Positions 27,130-35,278 of a DNA stretch of 64,000 bases are shown one piece after another (position 1 is the stretch's first letter; the number at the start of each line of letters is the position of its first letter). The notes below the pieces were generated by a model. The model was not told where the DNA came from, did not search any database, and worked only from the letters and a program-made list of their open reading frames with translations. Both the position numbers and the translations under genes were made by a program. The stretch comes from Bowmanella denitrificans (GTDB lineage Bacteria > Pseudomonadota > Gammaproteobacteria > Enterobacterales > Alteromonadaceae), in assembly GCF_039522935.1 (NCBI RefSeq), contig NZ_BAAAEI010000002.1, forward strand, positions 153,190 through 217,189, written 5' to 3'.

Positions 27130-27683
27130 GTTTTCAGGCCATATTGCAGCAGTTGGCTGGCGGCCAATGACAGCAGACAATAGCCAACAAAGTAGTAAAA
27201 GCCATCGCCCAGCATTGACTGTGTGGCACTGCTGATATCAAAATCCAGGCGTAAGCCGAACATATTCAGGCTTTGCCGGGTTGTGGTTTCGGCATGATTG
27301 GTGGACAGCATGGCCAGAAAAATCGCCACTACAAACACATCGGCCATTGACCATTTGCCTATGGCAGCCACCCAGGTGGCCAGTCGTTTGCCTTTTTGCA
27401 GTTTGTGCCAATACCAGGCCAGGCCTACCAGTGTGGTTTTCAGCAGTGGTACCAGTACCGAGAACACAAATATCAGTGCGGCGACCAGTAACCTCTGGTC
27501 CCGCCAAAGTTCTTCTACTGTCTGCATAATAGATAATTCTTTGTCTACCAGGGAGGCCCCTAACCGGCCCTGACCAAACCAGGCATTCATCTCGGTTTTT
27601 AAGGCAAACATGGGTAGCAGAATGCCAGGAAAGAACAGCCCCAGCGCCAGCAAATTCAAACCCAGACCTAAGTGTCTTAACAC
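27105..27683 (-). CDS. Paraquat-inducible protein A-like membrane protein
   Basis: 192 residues with about four membrane segments. IGKWSMADVFVVAIFLAML is the PqiA family core; LPMFALKTEMN and VFSVLVPLLKTTLV also fit. Full PqiA has two such modules and zinc-ribbon segments; this is a single module without CxxC motifs. PqiA relatives work with MCE proteins (PqiB) in envelope lipid transport, but none is encoded here. The start is GTG with GGAG nine bases upstream. It lies 18 bases behind the AmpG-like gene. Confidence 0.82.
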   Translation of the reverse strand: MLRHLGLGLNLLALGLFFPGILLPMFALKTEMNAWFGQGRLGASLVDKELSIMQTVEELWRDQRLLVAALIFVFSVLVPLLKTTLVGLAWYWHKLQKGKRLATWVAAIGKWSMADVFVVAIFLAMLSTNHAETTTRQSLNMFGLRLDFDISSATQSMLGDGFYYFVGYCLLSLAASQLLQYGLKTQSAPAQK

Positions 27684-27701
27684 CGTTTCGCGCTCCTGAA
27701 G

Positions 27702-29249
27702 TTAAGCCCGTTGTCCGGCCAGATCTCTGACCCGATGACGTATCAGATAAAGCAGCACCAGGCTGGGTACTACCATCAGCGCAGTCAGCAGGAAAAATAG
27801 CTGCCAGTTACCGCCCAGGTTGTCTACTATCAGGCCGCTGTAGGCGCCCAGCGTAGTACGCCCGAAGGTACCTATGCTGGCCAGCAAGGCATATTGGCTG
27901 GCGGTAAATGCCCGGTTACACAGCACTGAGATAAAGGCCATAAAGGCTACCGTGCCCCAGGCTGCTGTAAAACCGTCTACTACAATGGTGATAAATAATA
28001 AGGTTTTGTCCGGGCCCACCGATGCCATCAGGGCAAACAGCAGGTTACTGGCGGCCATGGCAATGCCACCCACAAACAGGCCTTTTATAATGCCGATACG
28101 CAGGTTAATCAGGCTTCCCGTTACCGATGCCACTATAGTAACTGCCCAGGTCAACAGCTTGGAATAGGCCGCGATATCTGAATTGCTGAAGCCCACTTCC
28201 TTGTAAAACACAATACTCATGCGACCCAGTATCGCCTCACCCATTTTAAACAGCATTACAAACAGAATCAGTGCCAGTGCCAAGCGCACCCCGTTGCGAT
28301 TGAAAAAGTCCCGAAGGGGCTCGCCCATGGAAACCAGTACCCAGGCCATGGCCCGTTGGGCATGACCGCTATGCTGCATTGCTACAGAATGCGGTGTTTT
28401 CAGCATCCGGCTGGTGGCGCTGATGGCATATACCAGCAGTAAAATGACCAGCAGGCTGAATACGCCATTCTGATAGCTAAACCAGCTCGGGCCGAAGACC
28501 CCGGTGAAGCATAAAACAACGGCCAGACCAATGGCCATCAACACCAGTAAGGCCTGATGCCCTTTAGCCGAAACCGCGGCCAGGTAGCGGGACTGTGCTT
28601 CCTGATAGGCTTGTTCGCGAATAGAGTGTGGCTCTTTGGCCACACCGATAGCCAGCGTCAGTAACAGCATGATCGCGCCCAGCAGCAGATAAACATCGGG
28701 CCACTGCCAGCCGGGTAAGTCGGCAATAAAAAACGGGATAGCGCCAAGTAAGGCATAACCTGTCCACCAACCCGAGGTGGACATGGCGGCTGCGCTGGAT
28801 TGCTGTTCATTATGCTGCGGATCGATACTGTCGATACGATAGGCATCAATAGCAATATCCTGAGTTGCCGAACATAAAGCGATCATCAGTGCTGCGAGTC
28901 CGGCCAGAGTCAGGTTGGCGTTCGGGTCAATTTGTGACAACAGCAGGCAACACAAGGCGATCAGTAGTTGCATACTCAGGATCCAGCCCCGCCGTTGTCC
29001 TAAGCGGCGACAGAGCAGCGGTACTTTTATCCTGTCCAGCATCGGCGACCAAAGAAAATTTACCGAGTACACGGCAAAAACCGCGGTGAAATAACCTATG
29101 GCCGAGCGGGTCAGCCCGGCGTCTTTCAACCAGGCCGATAACACCGAGCCAATCATCACCCAGGGAAAACCGCTGGCAATGCCAAATAGAAAAATACTTA
29201 GCATGGTGCGGTTGCCGAACTGACGGAAGTGCGAAATCAATGACTGCAA
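27702..29249 (-). CDS. ampG: AmpG-like muropeptide MFS permease
   Basis: 515 residues, about fourteen hydrophobic segments. FLFGIASGFPWVMIGSVLSAW and ATQDIAIDAYRIDSI match the AmpG family, which imports GlcNAc-anhydro-muropeptides from the periplasm for recycling and influences beta-lactamase induction. The most upstream start is a TTG at 29249 whose 5' context is CACCTCC, the opposite of a ribosome site. ATG at 29204 is an alternative but would trim conserved N-terminal residues, so the start is uncertain. No ampD or ampR nearby. Confidence 0.82.
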   Translation of the reverse strand: MQSLISHFRQFGNRTMLSIFLFGIASGFPWVMIGSVLSAWLKDAGLTRSAIGYFTAVFAVYSVNFLWSPMLDRIKVPLLCRRLGQRRGWILSMQLLIALCCLLLSQIDPNANLTLAGLAALMIALCSATQDIAIDAYRIDSIDPQHNEQQSSAAAMSTSGWWTGYALLGAIPFFIADLPGWQWPDVYLLLGAIMLLLTLAIGVAKEPHSIREQAYQEAQSRYLAAVSAKGHQALLVLMAIGLAVVLCFTGVFGPSWFSYQNGVFSLLVILLLVYAISATSRMLKTPHSVAMQHSGHAQRAMAWVLVSMGEPLRDFFNRNGVRLALALILFVMLFKMGEAILGRMSIVFYKEVGFSNSDIAAYSKLLTWAVTIVASVTGSLINLRIGIIKGLFVGGIAMAASNLLFALMASVGPDKTLLFITIVVDGFTAAWGTVAFMAFISVLCNRAFTASQYALLASIGTFGRTTLGAYSGLIVDNLGGNWQLFFLLTALMVVPSLVLLYLIRHRVRDLAGQRA

Positions 29250-29375
29250 GGAGGTGATCTTGTTGCTTTTATTGTCAGGCTATTGGGCCATGACTGGCGC
29301 TTTGGGTCAAGGTTGGAGGGGGAGTTGTCAGTACTCAGTCGTCAGATGGCTGAATTAAGTGGTCAGTAATCAGTA
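29250..29375. other. Spacer upstream of the AmpG-like gene
   Basis: It contains AAGGAGGTGATC at 29248-29259 on the plus strand followed by TTG codons and a 32-residue open frame to 29358 (see findings). The rest is degenerate GTCAGTA-type repeat sequence leading into the long repeat. I see no clear promoter. Confidence 0.4.
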
Positions 29376-29665
29376 GTCAGTTGGCAGAGCAGGGGCGACC
29401 TGAACTGCCAACTGTAAAGTACCTACAGATTTTGAAGCTATTGTTGTTGGGCTTAAGCCCAACCCACAGTGGGTCGAAATTAATTTCGACAGCAAAGTCC
29501 AGATAAACACAAAGAGTCAGAATTGATTCCGACAGCAAAACCCAGTCCAAGCACCGTGGGTCGGACTTGAGTCCGACGGGATGTAAGCCGTCAGAACTGA
29601 GTGGTCAGTAATCAGTCGGCAGTTAGCTGAAATCCGTTGACAGAACGCTAGGGCGAGTCAGACTG
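29376..29665 (+). repeat. Interspersed repeat unit, copy A (four palindromes)
   Basis: This is nearly identical to 44820-45108, same orientation, about 285 bases with one net indel. Palindromes: GTTGGGCTTAAGCCCAAC at 29446-29463; GTCGAAATTAATTTCGAC at 29473-29490; imperfect GTCAGAATTGATTCCGAC at 29516-29533; and GTCGGACTTGAGTCCGAC at 29560-29577, with one central mismatch. CCCACAGTGGG joins the first two. Related GGTCAGTAATCAGT segments flank the palindrome block on both sides. No protein is encoded. Confidence 0.9.
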
Positions 29666-29798
29666 AACTGCCAACTGCCAACTGCCAACTGCCAACTGCC
29701 AACTGCCAACTGCCAACTGCCAACTGCCAACTGCCAACTGCCAACTGCCAACTGCCAACTGCCAACTGCCAACTGCCAACTGCCAACTGCCAACTGCC
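29666..29798 (+). repeat. Heptamer tandem array AACTGCC x19 (copy A)
   Basis: Nineteen perfect head-to-tail copies of AACTGCC end three bases before the stop codon of the minus-strand gene at 29802. Period 7 keeps all frames open, so translations show artificial QLAVGSW repeats; these are not genes. Confidence 0.97.
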
Positions 29799-29801
29799 AG
29801 T

Positions 29802-30275
29802 TCAGGGACGTACCCCGACGCAATCCAGTGGATACTGGCCATCCCCTTCCAGATAATCCAGACAAGTCTGCAATTCGCTACGTAGAAATGGATCTTCCAG
29901 TAGTTTTTGCTCTGACCAGAAATGTAACTGATGCAATAAGTGCCAAAAAACCCGTTCTTTAGCACTGAAAGGTTGGTTGTTGCGATCTTGCACCTGATGC
30001 CATTCCTCCATGGTGTCCCAGAAGTAAAGATCCACTTCCCGGTAGGGAATACGTCTGTCCCAAAAGGCCCTCACAAAGAAGGCCAACTGCTTTGCCTTAC
30101 GATTGATAAAACCCTGTACTGTCACTGGTATCACCCGGAGTTGCTTTAAACCCCAGTATAGTTGGGATTTACAGAATCGCTTGGAACGATTGATTTGACT
30201 TCGCAACCAGTATTGAAAGCGATCTCGCTGTGATGCTGAAGCGCCAAGAAAAGCCCGCAGCAACAATACCTTCAA
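29802..30275 (-). CDS. Hypothetical protein, basic/aromatic
   Basis: About 157 residues, family not recognised. The N-terminal part is basic (QRDRFQYWLRSQINRSKRF). The C-terminal part is rich in Trp, Phe, His and Leu (FWDTMEEWHQV, RVFWHLLHQLHFWSEQKLL). No ATG exists near the start; the longest frame opens with TTG at 30275, and the frame itself stays open further upstream into a repeat. It has no signal peptide or membrane segment. Its stop lies next to the heptamer array. It may be a gene whose 5' end was displaced by the inverted repeat at 30281-30358. Confidence 0.5.
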   Translation of the reverse strand: MKVLLLRAFLGASASQRDRFQYWLRSQINRSKRFCKSQLYWGLKQLRVIPVTVQGFINRKAKQLAFFVRAFWDRRIPYREVDLYFWDTMEEWHQVQDRNNQPFSAKERVFWHLLHQLHFWSEQKLLEDPFLRSELQTCLDYLEGDGQYPLDCVGVRP

Positions 30276-30280
30276 CCACT

Positions 30281-30358
30281 CGGTGTTCTCTGTGCCTCTG
30301 TGGTTTTTTTATACTTCTGCGCAGACAGATGGTCACCACAGAGGCACAGAGAGCACGG
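30281..30358. repeat. Inverted repeat CTCTGTGCCTCTGTGG
   Basis: CTCTGTGCCTCTGTGG at 30288-30303 is matched perfectly by its reverse complement at 30336-30351. Pairing extends seven more bases outward with two mismatches. A 32-base loop separates the arms. It has the look of the widespread 'CACCACAGAGGCACAGAG' dispersed repeats. Confidence 0.85.
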
Positions 30359-30513
30359 AGGTTTCACAGAAGTTTCAGGGCTTGCGCTTGGCGAACTTGG
30401 CGGCGCTGCGCGGGAGTTTTCGTTTTTTCGTGGTGATAAACACAAAGCGGCTAACAAGCACTGATGTAAGCAAAGACAGGGTCGTACAGACTATGTCCAT
30501 TAGCGTTAAGGTG

Positions 30514-31422
30514 TCACCACCCCATTTGGGTTAACCAACCCTGTATTTCCTTGGCCAGGTAAGCGCTTTGATTGGTTGATAAAGGCTGACCAACGATTTC
30601 TCTCTGGCGATAGTGCAGTTTCAGGGCTTTTTGCGCTGCCACCATTCGCTGCTTGCGGCTTTGCCGGGTCCACTCATTGTCCCATTGATTGTAAATATCC
30701 AGCAATGGGCTGGGTAACTTGCCCACATACTGGCTGAGCTGATGGTTCCATTGGCTGTCAGGCCAGAATGGTGCGATGCTGATTAAAGCATCCGGCGGAC
30801 CCAGCTTGTCTTCAGCATACAGTTTCGTTAGCCAGGCGGCGCTGGTGCCCTGGCTGATAACCAGGAAAAAACCAGGATATTGTTGGGCGACGGGCACTAC
30901 CGCCGTCATCTGCTGACGTAGCGCCAGTTCCTGATTATCAAAGCTGCCTTGACTGATAGCTGATTGATACTGATTGGGCTTGACTGGCGTTGATTGCTGG
31001 CCTTGCTCAGTGGCAGGCGGTGCGGTTTGCTCTGCATCAGTATCGGTTTGAGATTCGGGATTGGACTCTGTTGATGGCGAGGCGACAGGTGATGCCGGCT
31101 GTGCGCCAAACAGCTCAGTGTCAGGAGCACTCATTAATACGGTAACCCAACCGGTATCATTTAAAAAGCCGGTTAAGGGTGCCAGTGACTGCGACCCCAT
31201 ATGCCCCAGACTAAAGTCATTGACCAGAATGGCCACCCCACGGGTATTGACCGTGGTGCTGTCCTGTATCACCACGGTAAAGTCTTTTTCACCGGCCAGC
31301 AGGGTCTGATACTGGTGTGGCGCCAATGCCTGCTGGATATCCTCGCTGCGCATAGCCTGGGGATCCAGTTGCTGGGCCAATATGGCCGGGGAAAGCAAGA
31401 GCAGGGCAAAAAATAACTTCAT
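30514..31422 (-). CDS. DUF3530 family exported protein (alpha/beta-hydrolase-like)
   Basis: 302 residues with a signal peptide (MKLFFALLLLSPAILA-QQ). Conserved blocks of DUF3530 are AILVNDFSLGHMGSQSLAPL, GWVTVLMSAPD and FFLVISQGTSAAWL, the last in the position of a hydrolase nucleophile elbow although not a strict GxSxG. A Pro/Ser/Thr/Glu-rich insert (roughly residues 112-152) looks like a flexible linker. Periplasmic location is expected. Function of the family is unknown. It follows rapA-rluA on the same strand, 51 bases after rluA. Confidence 0.8.
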   Translation of the reverse strand: MKLFFALLLLSPAILAQQLDPQAMRSEDIQQALAPHQYQTLLAGEKDFTVVIQDSTTVNTRGVAILVNDFSLGHMGSQSLAPLTGFLNDTGWVTVLMSAPDTELFGAQPASPVASPSTESNPESQTDTDAEQTAPPATEQGQQSTPVKPNQYQSAISQGSFDNQELALRQQMTAVVPVAQQYPGFFLVISQGTSAAWLTKLYAEDKLGPPDALISIAPFWPDSQWNHQLSQYVGKLPSPLLDIYNQWDNEWTRQSRKQRMVAAQKALKLHYRQREIVGQPLSTNQSAYLAKEIQGWLTQMGW

Positions 31423-31473
31423 GGCATATCCATCTGAGGCTCAGCCTCTTTATCGGAGCCTCGGCGGCAAACT

Positions 31474-32130
31474 TTAAAATGGACAGGGGCTGACAAAGCG
31501 CAGTGTCTGGCCGCTTTGCGGGTGGCTAATCTGTAGCTCAGCGGCATGCAGCTGTAAACGTTCTGCCATCCGCAAGGCCTGGCCTTTGGCATATAGCCTG
31601 TCGCCCAGAATAGGGTGGCCGAGACTGAGCATATGCACACGTAACTGATGTGAACGGCCTGTTACCGGCTCCAGGCGTATAAGACTGTGATCGGCCTGGG
31701 CCTGCAGTAACGACCAGCGGGTCAATGCATGCTTGCCACGGACAAAATCCACCATTTGCCTGGGGCGGTTAGGCCAGTCACAAATCAGCGGCAGATCAAT
31801 TTCCCCTGACTCCGCGCCCGGAACGCCGTAAACCCTGGTCAGGTAGGCCTTTTGGGTTTGGCGACGTTCAAATTGCAGGGAAATATGCTTGTGGCTATGT
31901 GCATTTAACGCAAACAACATAATGCCGGAAGTGGCCATATCCAGCCGATGTACCACAGTGGCAGTGGGGAACACCCGCTGCACACGCAATTGCAGGCTGT
32001 CTTTATGCTCGGCCGCCTTGCCAGGCACGGAAAGCAACCCGCTGGGCTTGTCCAGCGCCAGCAGGTCATCGTCCCGGTACAAAATGTTCAGGTAGGGACT
32101 TAAGGGGGGCGAATAATCCAGTAACGCCAT
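31474..32130 (-). CDS. rluA: Dual-specificity rRNA/tRNA pseudouridine synthase RluA
   Basis: 218 residues, nearly identical in length to E. coli RluA (219). The catalytic Asp64 is in VVHRLDMATSGIMLFA. LLALDKPSGLLSVPG and PVTGRSHQLRVHMLSLGHPI (the motif II region) are typical. It isomerises U746 of 23S rRNA and U32 of some tRNAs. The ATG shares a base with the rapA TGA (TGATG), the order rapA-rluA also seen in E. coli. Confidence 0.94.
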   Translation of the reverse strand: MALLDYSPPLSPYLNILYRDDDLLALDKPSGLLSVPGKAAEHKDSLQLRVQRVFPTATVVHRLDMATSGIMLFALNAHSHKHISLQFERRQTQKAYLTRVYGVPGAESGEIDLPLICDWPNRPRQMVDFVRGKHALTRWSLLQAQADHSLIRLEPVTGRSHQLRVHMLSLGHPILGDRLYAKGQALRMAERLQLHAAELQISHPQSGQTLRFVSPCPF

Positions 32131-34952
32131 CAGTGGCTGTTCACCACCAAGCGGATGGCTTCGAGGCGTATTTCCGCCTGCCCCATGGCTTGCTTCAGCG
32201 CTGCTATTTGTTCGCTGATATGGACCAGTTCTTCTTCACGCACAGAAGGATTGAGTGCCTTAAGGGTTTGCAGGCGATTGAGCTCATCGCCAAGCAGTCC
32301 TTGCATGGATTCAGTGGCCTGCTGGTTAATCGCGATGGCCTGTTTTGCCGCTTGAGCACCGGCCTGTTCCACGGCTGTGGCAATCTGTGCTTTGAGGGCG
32401 TCAACCAGTTGTCGGCCCATTTTACCCTTCAGGCGTTCCAGATTCACAAACTGCTGGTCGCACAATTTACCCGTGGCATCCACACACACGCGGATAGGCG
32501 TAGGGGGCAAATAGCGATGCAACTGCAGGGCGCGTGGCGCGCTGGCGCTGAGCACGAACAAACATTCCACCCAGTAGCTGCCGTTTGGCAGGGCTTTGTC
32601 CTGACATAAGGCAACACTGCTCATACCTATGGTATCGGTCAGAATCATATCCAGGGCGTGTTGTACCATAGGATGATCGGCGCTGATAAAACGCACATCT
32701 TCACGGGCCAGGGCAATACCTCGCTCGTAGGTGATGGTCATACCTTCTTCATCCAGGCCGGGTAACTGGCTGATCATGGACTCGCCAGGCCGCAGGATAT
32801 AGCAATAGTCGTCCATTTCTTCCTGGGCAATACCAATGGCATCAAATAAGCGGGTCAGAAAGCTTTCCAATTGCGGGCTGTCATCCAAATCGGCAATGGC
32901 TTGCACCAGTGACTCAACCCGGCCACGGCCTGAGGAGTTCAGCTCCAGTAATTTATCACGGCCCTGCTCAAGCTTTTGCTTGAGTTGCTGGTGCAGGCTT
33001 AATGTGGTGCTGAGCAGATTATCGACGTCATCTTCTTGCTGAGCATGCAGGCAGCCAAGCAGTTGGTCTTTAAGCTGCTCGAATACCGCTGTACCAGTAG
33101 GGCAGGTATGTTCAAAGGCATTCAGCCCCTGGTGATACCAGTTCATCAGTAATTGCTGAGCACTGCCGCTGAAATAAGGGACATGAATATGGATATCGCG
33201 TTTCTGGCCGATACGATCCAGGCGGCCAATACGCTGTTCCAGCAAATCCGGCACCAATGGCAAATCAAATAGCACCAGCTGGTTGGCGAACTGGAAGTTA
33301 CGTCCTTCACTGCCTATTTCACTGCAGATCAGCACCTGAGCGCCTTCCTCAGACTGGGCAAAATAATTAGCCACCCGGTCACGTTCAACAATACTCAAGC
33401 CTTCATGGAAAACACCGGCACGGATCCCGGCTTTAACGCGCAGTGCTTCGGCCAGTTGCATGGCAGTACCTGCACTGGCGCAGATGGTCAGCACTTTCTC
33501 GCCTTTAAGGTTTTGCAGCAGTTCAATAAACCAGTTAACCCTAGGGTCCAGTTCGGTCCAGGTGCCTTGCAGTAATGGGTGGCGTTCCGGTGTCAGACGA
33601 AACTCCAGTTTCAGTTCAGCGTCGTCGAACAACTGTTGATAGCGCTGTGGTAATGGCAATGCGTGGGGCAGCAACTGGCGCTTGGGGAAACCCTGAATAC
33701 CGGCGCGACTGTTTCTGAATAACAGGCGACCAGTACCATGGCGGTCAATTAAATGGGCCAATAGCTTTTGTTTTTGTTGTTCTGTGGCGCTATTGATATT
33801 CGTCAGGCTCGCTTTCTCTTCCGGTGCAAATGCTGCGATGGCCTGAATCTGAGCATCGCTCAGTTGTTGTCCTTCCACCAGTGGGGCAATGGCATCGGCC
33901 AGCGCCGCATATTGCTGTTCTTCAGCCAGAAAGCTTTGATAATCGTGGAATCTGGCCGGGTCGAGCAAACGCAAGCGGGCAAAGTGGCTTTCATGGCCAA
34001 GCTGGTCTGGGGTGGCGGTCAGTAACAGTACCCCTTTTGTCTGAGCGGCCAGCGCTTCAATCACCCGATATTCTTCTGAGGCCTGCTGCTCCGACCATTG
34101 CAAATGGTGGGCTTCGTCGACTACTAACAGATCCCAGGGGGCCTCAACGGCCAGCTCGTGGTATTGCGGATGGCGGGTCAGAAAATCCAGGCTGCACAAT
34201 ACCAATTGTTCTGATTCAAACGGATTACCGCCTTCTTCGGCCAGGGACTGACAACGCTCCTCATCAAAAATGGCAAAGGCCAGATTTACCCGACGCAGCA
34301 TTTCTACCAGCCATTGGTGCACCAGGCTCGACGGCACCACAATCAATACCCTTGCAGCGCGACCCGTCAGCATTTGCTGATGAATAATCAATGCCGCTTC
34401 AATGGTTTTGCCCAGGCCTACTTCATCGGCCAGTAATACTCTTGGGGCAAAGCGGCCAGCTACGGACTGAGCGATATGCAACTGATGGGGGATCAGGTCT
34501 ACCCTTGCGCCGGTCATACCCAGCAGTGGCGAGGTTTGATGCTGATGCTGGTGGTTAAGGCAGGCCAGACGCAAATCGAACCAGCGTGGATCGTTAAAAT
34601 TGCCGCTGTACAGGCGCTGGTCAGGTTTGTCCAACTGGTAGTGGTGGTCAATAAAGGTTTCTTTCAGTTCCACCAACTGACCGCTGTCCAGTCGCTTGCC
34701 TGTATAGGTGAGCTGACCATTTTGTTCTGTAACCTCTTCTACCTGCAATTGCCAGCCTTCATGACTTTTGACCTTGTCGCCCTGAACAAATTCGATACGG
34801 GTCAATGGTGCGTTATCCCTGGTGTAAGTGCGGCTTTCCCCGGTGGCGGGAAACAGCATCGTCAGGGTACGGCCCTGGGCATCAACGACTGTACCCAGTC
34901 CCAATTCGGTTTCGGTATTACTGATCCAGCGTTGACCTAAGGCAAATGACAT
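32130..34952 (-). CDS. rapA: RNA polymerase-associated ATPase RapA
   Basis: 940 residues, close to the 968 of E. coli. It opens MSFALGQRWISNTETELGLG, as the family does. The SWI2/SNF2 motor shows Walker A ADEVGLGKTIEAA (Lys182), DEAH box VVDEAHHLQW, TATPDQLGHESHFARL and motif VI EQRIGRLDRIGQ. It binds RNA polymerase and helps recycle stalled complexes. ATG at 34952 has AGGAG five bases upstream; a six-codon extension to 34970 lacks support. Coupled to rluA. Confidence 0.96.
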   Translation of the reverse strand: MSFALGQRWISNTETELGLGTVVDAQGRTLTMLFPATGESRTYTRDNAPLTRIEFVQGDKVKSHEGWQLQVEEVTEQNGQLTYTGKRLDSGQLVELKETFIDHHYQLDKPDQRLYSGNFNDPRWFDLRLACLNHQHQHQTSPLLGMTGARVDLIPHQLHIAQSVAGRFAPRVLLADEVGLGKTIEAALIIHQQMLTGRAARVLIVVPSSLVHQWLVEMLRRVNLAFAIFDEERCQSLAEEGGNPFESEQLVLCSLDFLTRHPQYHELAVEAPWDLLVVDEAHHLQWSEQQASEEYRVIEALAAQTKGVLLLTATPDQLGHESHFARLRLLDPARFHDYQSFLAEEQQYAALADAIAPLVEGQQLSDAQIQAIAAFAPEEKASLTNINSATEQQKQKLLAHLIDRHGTGRLLFRNSRAGIQGFPKRQLLPHALPLPQRYQQLFDDAELKLEFRLTPERHPLLQGTWTELDPRVNWFIELLQNLKGEKVLTICASAGTAMQLAEALRVKAGIRAGVFHEGLSIVERDRVANYFAQSEEGAQVLICSEIGSEGRNFQFANQLVLFDLPLVPDLLEQRIGRLDRIGQKRDIHIHVPYFSGSAQQLLMNWYHQGLNAFEHTCPTGTAVFEQLKDQLLGCLHAQQEDDVDNLLSTTLSLHQQLKQKLEQGRDKLLELNSSGRGRVESLVQAIADLDDSPQLESFLTRLFDAIGIAQEEMDDYCYILRPGESMISQLPGLDEEGMTITYERGIALAREDVRFISADHPMVQHALDMILTDTIGMSSVALCQDKALPNGSYWVECLFVLSASAPRALQLHRYLPPTPIRVCVDATGKLCDQQFVNLERLKGKMGRQLVDALKAQIATAVEQAGAQAAKQAIAINQQATESMQGLLGDELNRLQTLKALNPSVREEELVHISEQIAALKQAMGQAEIRLEAIRLVVNSH

Positions 34953-35278
34953 GAAGGCTCCTGATGACAAAAATTGCGGCGCGGGATCTTATGTGAGAAT
35001 CCCCTCTGGGGCAATTCGCGTTGGCCATGGATTTTATGCAAATACGATGTTGCTGTGCAATTTGTGAGCAAACAATCCCGCTGCAGCCGCCCTTGTCTAA
35101 AAATAGGTGATTCACCGGGAAAAGTGTTCTATTGTGAGGTTGTCAGGCCAGTGAACTCAATTGCTGGTCTGCACGGGGAATGCGCGGTCCATGGCTGGCA
35201 TCCAGCGGCTATGGGCTAAAACCACACCCTGCCAGTCAGCGGATGGCCCAGGGTGGGAATAACCAGCCGGAGATGCGA
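34953..35278. other. Divergent spacer rapA / phoH
   Basis: About 326 bases with no convincing gene. A short CCCC-TCT-GGGG hairpin lies near 35000. It must hold promoters for both rapA and the PIN-PhoH gene, but I could not pick a clear -35/-10 pair. Confidence 0.4.

Noticed and set aside
29666..29798. Possible CRISPR array
   Set aside because: The unit is 7 bases with no spacers and no cas genes nearby.
29623..29965. Open frames with repeated QLAVGSW on the minus strand
   Set aside because: A 7-base period gives the same peptide repeat in every frame; there is no ribosome site or family match, so these are products of the tandem array.
31434..31452. GAGGCT-AGCCTC hairpin between rluA and the DUF3530 gene as a terminator
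   Set aside because: On the coding (minus) strand it is not followed by a T run, so it does not look like an intrinsic terminator.
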